Below, one piece after another: positions 12,760 through 18,297 of a stretch of 18,297 bases of DNA. The DNA is from CAZKTS01 sp964555735 (GTDB lineage Bacteria; Actinomycetota; Acidimicrobiia; IMCC26256; PALSA-555): contig CAZKTS010000290.1 of the NCBI GenBank assembly GCA_964555735.1, positions 1-18,297 of the forward strand, in the 5' to 3' direction. Each line of letters opens with the position of its first letter. The stretch's first letter is position 1. Position numbers and translations under genes: made by a program. The notes under the pieces are model-generated. The model worked only from the letters and a program-made list of their open reading frames with translations. It had not been told where the DNA came from and searched no databases.

Positions 12760-15321
12760 ATGACGCAGGTACCGTTGTCGATGGCCCTGAGGACTGCGGA
12801 CGCGCGTGCGGCTACCGCGACCGAGCGGATCATCGAGATCGCGCAGGAGAGGCCTGACCAGCCCGCGTTCCGTGACGAGGCGGGGTCGATCTCCTACGGT
12901 GCGCTCGCCGATCGCAGTGCACGGATCGCGAGCACCTTGGTGGAGCGGCTGCCCGCGGCGTGCTCGACCGTGCCCGTGATCGGGTCGCACGGATCCACGG
13001 TCTTGGTGCAGTACTTCGGGGCCCGCCGGAGCGGTCGGCTCACGTCGGTGCTCGACGCGCGAGCACCCGAGGATCATCTGCGCGCCTGCCTGGAGCGTCT
13101 CGAGGCAACCCATGTGCTCACCGATCGAGCGACCGCTGCCCTCGGGGGATCCTTGGTCGGCGACGACCACGTCCTGGTCGTCGAGGAGCTCGAGGACGCA
13201 GGATCATCAGCGGCGCTGCCGCGGCTGGATCCCGAAGCGCCGGCGGTCGTGCTCTTCACCTCCGGGTCGACGGGCCGCCCGAAGGGCGTCGTGCACGCCG
13301 AGCGAGGCATGCTCGAGTTCCTCGCCCGGATGGATGCGGCCGGCCTGTTCGAGCCCACGGACGTCTTCGGGGCGATCAGTGTCGGCACCGGCACGGCGGC
13401 CACCGCGGCGCTCTATGCCCTCATGATCGGTGCGACGACCTCGGGCTTCGACCTCGGTCGACGGGGGCTGACCGAGATCCCGGCCTGGATCGCCTCCGAG
13501 GGGGTGACGATCGTCCCGATGACGCGTGGCCTGCTGCGGGCGCTCGGCGACGCGCTCCCTCCAGGCACGACCCTGCACCCCGTGCGAGCGGTCCGCACCG
13601 TCGGCGAGCCGCTGCTGCCGGGCGACGCCGCGGCGGCCCGTCGCTACCTCCCCGCCGATGCGGAGCTGCGCTTCGAGTTCGGGATGAACGAGGCCGGGCT
13701 GATCGCCGGTCGGGTCGTGCCCCGGTCCGAGGACGACGCCGAACGGCCGATCACCGTGGTGGGCGCGCCCTTCCCCGGCGCCGACGTGCGAGTCGTCGAT
13801 GCCGACGGCCGGCTGCTCCCGCCCGGCGCGACCGGTGAGATCGTCGTGCGCGGTGGCGTGATGCTCGGCTATCTGGGGGAGCCCGAGCTGACCGCGGCGC
13901 GCGTCCGCGGCAGCGGTCGAGATCGGGAGTTCGCCACTGGTGATCTCGGGCGGTTCCACCCCGACGGCTCGCTCGAGTACTGCGGACGCAACGACGAACG
14001 CCTGAAGATCCGCAACTTCACGATCGAGCCGGCGGAGGTGGAGGCGGCGCTGCTCGCGCTGCGGGGCGTGGCGGAGGCCGGTGTCACGGCCGCACCGGAC
14101 GCGAAGGGGGCGCCGATGCTGGTGGCGTACCTCGTGCCGGCGCCGCGGTCGCGCCTGCGGAGCCCGGCGTTGCGCGCCGAGCTCGCGAGCCGCGTGCCCG
14201 CGCAGTTCGTCCCGTCGCTCTTCTACGCGGTCCCGGAGCTGCCGCGCACCCGCACGGGCAAGATCGACCGCGCGGCACTGCGCGCCCTCGCCGCCGACGC
14301 GCTCGCGGTCCGACCGCCCTACGAGCCGCCGGTCGACGATCGGGAGCGAGCGCTCCAGGCCATCGTCCAGGAGATCCTGAAGGTCGACGGGGTGGGGCGG
14401 GACGACGATCTGTTCGAGCTGGGTGCCGATTCGCTCGACCTCCTCGAGCTCTTCGCCGCGCTCCAGGAGCAGTTCAGCGTGGACCTGCCCGAGCAGACGC
14501 TGCTCGAAGCGCCGACCATCGCCGAGCTCGCCGCGCGCCTCTCGTCGCCGAGCTCGCCGGCCGCTTCGACGGTTCTGCTCACCGCGTCCGGTGCTGAGAC
14601 GCCGCTCTTCGTCGTGACCGGCGCAGGGTCCCGGGTGTTCCGGCTGCGCCCGCTGGCGCGAGCGCTCCGCGAGCTGGATGCGGAGCGACCGGTGCGCGCG
14701 GTGCCGTCGTTCACCGGTCCGCTGACCACGCGCGCCCTGACCGAGATCGCTCGCGCGCGCGTCGCGAGCGTGCGGGAGGTGCAGCCGAGCGGCCCGTACC
14801 TGCTCGGCGGCCACTCGGCGGGAGGTCTCCTCGCCTACGAGATGGCCAGGCTCCTGCGCGAGGCCGGCGAGTCGGTGGCGCTGCTCGTCATCCTCGACAC
14901 CCTCCTGCCGCGCTCGGTCGTCGGCCGGCTCCGCCTCCGCCACGACCTCGCCCGGCACCGGTGGAAGGGATCGGGGGTGCACGATCGCTTGCGGCGGGCG
15001 AAGCACCTCGCGGTGCACGCCGGGCGCGAGCTCTTCGGTGCCCGCCGCGGCGAGGACGAGCGGCCGCTCCGGCGGATCCGGCTCCGGCCGTACGACGGTC
15101 GGGTGCTCTATGTCGCCGCGATGAACCGCCGACAAGGATCGTTCGCGCCCGACGAAGAGGTCGAGGACGTGGCGCTGCTGCAGGCGACCGTCACCGGCCC
15201 GATCACCGTCGCTCGCGTCCCCGGCGCGCACGACTCGTATCTCGACCCGGGCAACGTCGAAGCCGTGGCGCGCGCGATCGCACGGGAGCTCCAGCAGCTC
15301 ACCGAGGCCGAGCCCGCCTGA
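12760..15321 (+). CDS. NRPS-like synthetase (A-T-TE), paralog 3, close to paralog 1
   Basis: This 853-residue A-T-TE enzyme has A3 TSGSTGRPK (167-175), A5 GMNEAG (Glu311), A8 GRNDERLKIRNFTIEP, A10 Lys501, carrier Ser558, and TE Ser686 (GHSAG), Asp713 and His824. Gly211 occupies the Asp235 position. Long segments match paralog 1 more closely than paralog 2, for example the A8-A10 region and the lid motif RWKGxGxHDRLRRAK. The start is uncertain. ATG 12760 has only a weak GGAA nearby. ATG 12781 (codon 8) has TACCGT 5 nt upstream and gives an N-terminus of the same length as in paralogs 1 and 2. It would share a message with paralog 2. A hairpin lies just after the stop. Confidence 0.9.
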   Translation: MTQVPLSMALRTADARAATATERIIEIAQERPDQPAFRDEAGSISYGALADRSARIASTLVERLPAACSTVPVIGSHGSTVLVQYFGARRSGRLTSVLDARAPEDHLRACLERLEATHVLTDRATAALGGSLVGDDHVLVVEELEDAGSSAALPRLDPEAPAVVLFTSGSTGRPKGVVHAERGMLEFLARMDAAGLFEPTDVFGAISVGTGTAATAALYALMIGATTSGFDLGRRGLTEIPAWIASEGVTIVPMTRGLLRALGDALPPGTTLHPVRAVRTVGEPLLPGDAAAARRYLPADAELRFEFGMNEAGLIAGRVVPRSEDDAERPITVVGAPFPGADVRVVDADGRLLPPGATGEIVVRGGVMLGYLGEPELTAARVRGSGRDREFATGDLGRFHPDGSLEYCGRNDERLKIRNFTIEPAEVEAALLALRGVAEAGVTAAPDAKGAPMLVAYLVPAPRSRLRSPALRAELASRVPAQFVPSLFYAVPELPRTRTGKIDRAALRALAADALAVRPPYEPPVDDRERALQAIVQEILKVDGVGRDDDLFELGADSLDLLELFAALQEQFSVDLPEQTLLEAPTIAELAARLSSPSSPAASTVLLTASGAETPLFVVTGAGSRVFRLRPLARALRELDAERPVRAVPSFTGPLTTRALTEIARARVASVREVQPSGPYLLGGHSAGGLLAYEMARLLREAGESVALLVILDTLLPRSVVGRLRLRHDLARHRWKGSGVHDRLRRAKHLAVHAGRELFGARRGEDERPLRRIRLRPYDGRVLYVAAMNRRQGSFAPDEEVEDVALLQATVTGPITVARVPGAHDSYLDPGNVEAVARAIARELQQLTEAEPA

Positions 15322-15328
15322 CGGCGCG

Positions 15329-15700
15329 TCAGCCCGGCGCGGAGGAGTCGTCCTCCGCGGCTCGCATGCGCCAGCGGTTCCACGGCCACGCACCGTCGAT
15401 CTCCACCTCGAGCGAGAAGCTGAGCAGGATCCTGACGACGACGATCAGGCCGAGCACACCGACGCTCTCGAGCGACTGGTCCACGACGATCGTGCGGATG
15501 ATGTCGGCGATGATCAGGATCTCGAGGCCGAGCAGGATGGCCCGGCCGAGGTCCTGACGCAGCGCCGCGTACACCGGAGCGTGGGCCTGGAGGTGCAGAC
15601 CCGCCCGCACGAACGCGAGCAAGCCGCCGACGACCATGACTGCCGCGCCGACCGCCTCCACGACGCGCACGAGCTCGCTGATGATCTCCTCGTAGGTCAC
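15329..15700 (-). CDS. DUF1622 family membrane protein
   Basis: This 123-residue protein has about three membrane segments: VEAVGAAVMVVGGLLAFVRA near the N-terminus, AILLGLEILIIADIIRTIVV in the middle, and VGVLGLIVVVRILLSFSLEVEIDGAWPW toward the C-terminus. The motif LGRAILLGLEILIIADIIRT and the ending LSFSLEVEIDG are the family signature. Function is unknown. The GTG at 15700 was chosen because the conserved N-terminus starts there (TYEEIISELVRVVEAVG) and a TAGCGT box lies 7 nt upstream. It is divergent from dcd, with starts only 37 bp apart, and convergent with the third synthetase gene, with stops 7 bp apart. Confidence 0.87.
   Translation of the reverse strand: MTYEEIISELVRVVEAVGAAVMVVGGLLAFVRAGLHLQAHAPVYAALRQDLGRAILLGLEILIIADIIRTIVVDQSLESVGVLGLIVVVRILLSFSLEVEIDGAWPWNRWRMRAAEDDSSAPG
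15338..15359. terminator. Hairpin at the convergent 3' ends of synthetase 3 and the DUF1622 gene
   Basis: This is a perfect 9-bp stem (15338-15346 with 15351-15359) with loop GTCG, 17 nt after the synthetase stop and inside the 3' end of the DUF1622 gene. Next to it, bases 15319-15331 form a small palindrome containing both stop codons. There is no T-tract. Confidence 0.5.
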
Positions 15701-15707
15701 GAGCCGG

Positions 15708-15729
15708 ACGCTAGGCGCGCCGATAGGCT
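15708..15729. promoter_or_regulatory. Back-to-back leaderless promoters for DUF1622 and dcd
   Basis: On the minus strand TAGCGT (15708-15713) lies 7 nt from the DUF1622 GTG. On the plus strand TAGGCT (15724-15729) lies 8 nt from the dcd GTG. The two boxes are 10 bp apart, so polymerase binding at one should interfere with the other. Confidence 0.5.
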
Positions 15730-15737
15730 CCCGCCCC

Positions 15738-16310
15738 GTGATCCTGTCCGACGTCACCATCCGTGAGGAGCTCGCGGCCGGTCGCATCATCATCGACCCG
15801 CTCGGCGACGCGTCGGTGCAGCCGTCGTCCGTCGATCTCCACGTCGATCGCTACTTCCGGGTGTTCCGCAACGACACCACGCCGTACATCGACCCGAAGC
15901 AGCCCCAAGAGGACCTCACCGAGCTGGTCGAGGTCGACGACGGCGGCGCGTTCATCCTCCACCCCGGAGAGTTCGTCCTCGGCTCGACGCTCGAGCGCGT
16001 CGCGCTGCCCGACGACTTGGTGGCGAGGCTCGAGGGGAAGAGCTCGCTCGGCCGGCTCGGCCTGCTGATCCACAGCACCGCGGGCTTCGTCGACGCGGGC
16101 TGGGACGGCCACCTGACCCTCGAGCTCTCCAACGTGGCGAACCTGCCCATCGCGCTGTACCCGGGGATGAAGATCGGCCAGATCTCGTTCCTTCGCATGA
16201 CGACCGCGGCCGAGCACCCGTACGGCAGCCAGACGACGGGCTCCAAGTACCAGGGGCAGCGCGGTCCGACCCCGTCGCGCTACTACCTCAACTTCCGGAA
16301 GGACGGCTGA
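15738..16310 (+). CDS. dcd: dCTP deaminase, probably bifunctional (dCTP deaminase/dUTPase type)
   Basis: This enzyme makes dUMP precursors for thymidylate synthesis. The 190 residues match the actinobacterial enzyme length. Motifs are QPSSVDLHVD (29-37), the active-site block GKSSLGRLGLLIHSTAGFVDAGW (100-122) with Ser102 and Arg106, and LTLELSN (127-132) with Glu129, the deaminating general base. The C-terminal lid GSKYQGQRGPTPSR closes over the nucleotide triphosphate. The HSTAGFVDAGW sequence resembles the mycobacterial DCD:DUT that converts dCTP directly to dUMP; this is by resemblance. The GTG start was chosen from the invariant MILSDxxIRE N-terminus and the -10 box 8 nt upstream. The next gene begins 1 nt after its stop. 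Confidence 0.95.
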   Translation: MILSDVTIREELAAGRIIIDPLGDASVQPSSVDLHVDRYFRVFRNDTTPYIDPKQPQEDLTELVEVDDGGAFILHPGEFVLGSTLERVALPDDLVARLEGKSSLGRLGLLIHSTAGFVDAGWDGHLTLELSNVANLPIALYPGMKIGQISFLRMTTAAEHPYGSQTTGSKYQGQRGPTPSRYYLNFRKDG

Positions 16311-16311
16311 C

Positions 16312-17049
16312 ATGGACGCGGTCGAGTGCGCGCGGCAGACGCGCGACCTGGTCGGCATCGGCGGCGCGTTCATGCTCGCCCCCGCGACCGCGGAGCGCGG
16401 CGCGGGGCTCGGTCTCGACTTCGGCCAGTTCTACGCGCTCGGACGCGGCGGCGTCCTCGGTGACGTCGTCGACCCCGACGTCGTGGTCGCGAGCTTCGGC
16501 TACTTCGAGCCGGGGCTCGTACGGGGCTACTGGACGAGCGCGACGGCAAAGGTCACACCCGCGGCCGCTGCGGCTGCGTACGCCGAGGCCTGCCAGGCCT
16601 GGGGTCGTGCACATCTGAGCGAGGTCGACGAGCTGCTCTCGACGGTGGACGCGCTCGAGCGTGTGGTCGACGGTGCGAGCACGGTGGGTGCACCGCTCTT
16701 CGGCGGCTGGCGGTCGATGCCGCGCCCCGACGACGCACCGGCGCGGGCGATGCAGCTGCTCCACGTGCTGCGCGAGCTGCGCGGCGGGCTGCACCTGAGC
16801 GCGGTCATCACCGAAGGGCTCACGCCGCTCCAGGCGCTCACGCTCAAGCACCCCGAGCAGACCGCGCTGTTCGGCTGGCCCGAGGGCGCGGCCGACGTCG
16901 AGCCGCTGCGGGCGCAGCACATCGCCGCCGACGAAGCCACCGACCGGATGTTCGCGGTGGCGCTCGAGGCCATGTCCGGCGCCGAGCGCGACCAGCTCGT
17001 CGCGGCGGTCGCCCCCGTGGTCGCCGCCTACGCCGCCGCCCAGGGCTGA
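16312..17049 (+). CDS. SCO6745-type protein (EvbL/SalK-like), unknown function
   Basis: This 245-residue soluble protein is mostly helical. Recognisable features are RGGVLGDV near residue 45, VRGYWTSA near 70, the block GWRSMPRPDDAPARAMQLLHVLRELRGGLHLSAV at about 138-170, and the later ALFGWPEGAADV. This pattern is typical of the actinobacterial SCO6745-like family, whose biochemical role is not known to me. The ATG lies 1 nt after the dcd stop with GGAAGG upstream, so it is translated from the dcd message. No signal peptide or membrane segment is present. Confidence 0.8.
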   Translation: MDAVECARQTRDLVGIGGAFMLAPATAERGAGLGLDFGQFYALGRGGVLGDVVDPDVVVASFGYFEPGLVRGYWTSATAKVTPAAAAAAYAEACQAWGRAHLSEVDELLSTVDALERVVDGASTVGAPLFGGWRSMPRPDDAPARAMQLLHVLRELRGGLHLSAVITEGLTPLQALTLKHPEQTALFGWPEGAADVEPLRAQHIAADEATDRMFAVALEAMSGAERDQLVAAVAPVVAAYAAAQG

Positions 17050-17054
17050 ACGGC

Positions 17055-17840
17055 CTACCGCGCGGCGCGGAACTCCACGAACTCGCGGATCGGCTGGTCC
17101 GAGACCCGGATCACGCCGTCGAACGCGTAGTCGAGGCTCACGACGAGCGCGAGCGTCAACCAGATCACCAGTGCGAGCGCCGAGAGGATCACCAGATGTG
17201 ACCGTCGGTGCTGAGTGTCGAGCAGCGTCGCGATGAACATCACGATGATGCCGATGACGAAGAGCAGCGCCAGCAACGTATCGGGCACCTGCGCGCGCGC
17301 CGAGTCGATGAGCTCGGCGCGTGTGCTGACGATGCCGTCGAGTGCGTTGATCGTGGCCTGGTAGGCGGCCTGGTCCGACTGGTCCTTCGGCTCGACGGCC
17401 CGGACCGCGTTGAAGAGCGCCTCGAGCTTGCGGTCGGTGTGCGGATCGGGCTCGCTCGCGGTCTGCAGCCGCGGGAGACCGCGGTCGATCACCGCCCGCG
17501 CGTACGCGAGGTCCGCGGCCCGCACCGCGCTGCCGGAGCTGCTGTCGAACTCCCGACTGTTCTCGAACACGATCGCCAGGTTCGACGCCTTGTCCGAGAT
17601 CTCGCTCTGCGTGTCGCGCACCTGGGTGTAGGCGTCGACGATCACGAACGCGATGAGGATGGCGTAGATCGTGGCCGTGACCTGGAGCGTCACCGACGCC
17701 GTCGAGCTCGCGCGGGCACGCGTCTCGGGTTCGACGAAGTGCCGGACGACGACGTCGAGCCCGATCGTCAGGCCGACGCCGATGATCGCGAACGCCGGGA
17801 AGAGGACGTAGGCGGGGAGGGAGGCGAGCCAGTGGATCAT
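17055..17840 (-). CDS. DUF4239 (bestrophin-like) membrane protein
   Basis: This 261-residue protein has four membrane segments: about residues 10-31, 52-70, 188-207 and 217-236. A large soluble helical loop (about 71-185) sits between segments two and three. The arrangement and the AYTQVRDTQSEISDKASNLAIVFENSREF region after segment two match DUF4239, a family described as bestrophin-like, so an ion channel-like role is possible but unproven. The ATG start lies 25 nt after the stop of the Fe-S protein gene on the same strand. Its stop is only 5 bp from that of the convergent SCO6745-type gene. No clear promoter of its own is seen. Confidence 0.8.
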   Translation of the reverse strand: MIHWLASLPAYVLFPAFAIIGVGLTIGLDVVVRHFVEPETRARASSTASVTLQVTATIYAILIAFVIVDAYTQVRDTQSEISDKASNLAIVFENSREFDSSSGSAVRAADLAYARAVIDRGLPRLQTASEPDPHTDRKLEALFNAVRAVEPKDQSDQAAYQATINALDGIVSTRAELIDSARAQVPDTLLALLFVIGIIVMFIATLLDTQHRRSHLVILSALALVIWLTLALVVSLDYAFDGVIRVSDQPIREFVEFRAAR

Positions 17841-17865
17841 GCGCCGGGCCCCCCGCGCCGCAGGG

Positions 17866-18297
17866 TCAGATCCCCGGCGTGAAGTCGACCGCCGCGACCG
17901 GCGTCGTGTCGGCGTTCTCCATCGCCTCGAGCAGGACCTCGGCGATGTCCTGGACCTTGACGTCCTCGTCGCGGCCCTTGCCCTTCACGCCGTCTTCCAT
18001 CATCACGTAGCAGAAGGGGCAGGCGACCGCGATCCGTGACGCGCCCGTGGCGAGCGCCTCTTCGGACCGAGCGTCGTTGACCTTGGTGCCGATGTGCTCC
18101 TCCATCCACATGCGCGCCCCACCGGCCCCGCAGCACATGCCCTTGGTGCCGTTGCGCGGCATCTCGACGATGTCGATGCCGGCGAGCGAGCCGATGACCT
18201 TGCGCGGGGCGAGGTACACGTCGTTGTGACGACCGAGGTAGCAGGAGTCGTGGTACGTGACCCGCTCGGCGAGCGACGCGCCCTGGAGGGAGAGGCG
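17866..18297 (-). CDS. EtfD-like (Fe-S)-binding oxidoreductase, C-terminal part only
   Basis: The frame is open to the window edge, so only the last 143 residues are present. It contains a CCG (cysteine-rich) domain: YHDSCYLGRHNDVY near the start, then MCCGAGGARMWMEE and ACPFCYVMMEDG. This pattern binds an Fe-S cluster and is shared by HdrB-like proteins and the membrane EtfD-type reductases that pass electrons from electron-transfer flavoprotein to quinone. The wording of the motifs is closest to my memory of mycobacterial EtfD (Rv0338c family). The N-terminal membrane and ferredoxin domains would lie beyond the window, so the full architecture cannot be checked. Confidence 0.85.
   Translation of the reverse strand, partial: RLSLQGASLAERVTYHDSCYLGRHNDVYLAPRKVIGSLAGIDIVEMPRNGTKGMCCGAGGARMWMEEHIGTKVNDARSEEALATGASRIAVACPFCYVMMEDGVKGKGRDEDVKVQDIAEVLLEAMENADTTPVAAVDFTPGI

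Noticed and set aside
1..18297. CRISPR arrays, insertion sequences or toxin-antitoxin pairs
   Set aside because: No regularly spaced repeats, transposase motifs or paired small toxin/antitoxin ORFs could be found on either strand.

Overview
The window is GC-rich throughout, with short intergenic gaps and many GTG starts. Its gene content points to an actinomycetote: a NucS mismatch endonuclease, an Rpf-like transglycosylase, a DCD:DUT-type dCTP deaminase, an SCO6745-type protein and an EtfD-like Fe-S protein. An Acidimicrobiia-type member is my best guess, inferred from general resemblance only. No transposase, integrase, phage gene or CRISPR array is visible.

Layout. 2-1992 (+): the end of a 3-methyladenine DNA glycosylase I gene, an ECF sigma factor, and an overlapping double-VOC protein with a short N-terminal extension. 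A 31-bp direct repeat and a strong hairpin follow. 2084-3835 (-): a DUF6027-like protein, ribose-5-phosphate isomerase A and a secreted Rpf-like transglycosylase. 3996-5818: small membrane proteins on the + strand around nucS on the - strand. 5808-6488 (-): a hotdog thioesterase, divergent from an SDR (6572-7411, +).

7429-15321 (+) is the centrepiece: three tandem paralogous proteins of about 850 residues, each adenylation - carrier (T) - thioesterase, with no condensation domain. A tRNA-Gly(CCC) gene lies on the opposite strand between the first and second. By hand alignment, all three adenylation domains have Gly where amino-acid-activating domains have the Asp that binds the alpha-amino group. 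They therefore probably load carboxylic acids without an alpha-amino group (alpha-keto, hydroxy, aryl or fatty acids). All three carrier serines and all three Ser-Asp-His thioesterase triads are intact. The nearest described architecture is that of the A-T-TE furanone/quinone synthetases, but three in tandem beside an SDR is not a cluster I recognise.

15329-18297: a DUF1622 membrane protein divergent from dcd, an SCO6745-type protein, a DUF4239 membrane protein and the C-terminal part of an EtfD-like Fe-S protein.

A recurring pattern is a TANNNT -10-like hexamer 6-8 nt before a start codon (rpiA, the 5543 gene, the first two synthetases, DUF1622, dcd). This suggests widespread leaderless transcription. 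One such box precedes a 10-codon ORF whose stop overlaps the nucS start codon. No stretch longer than about 300 bases lacks a gene.
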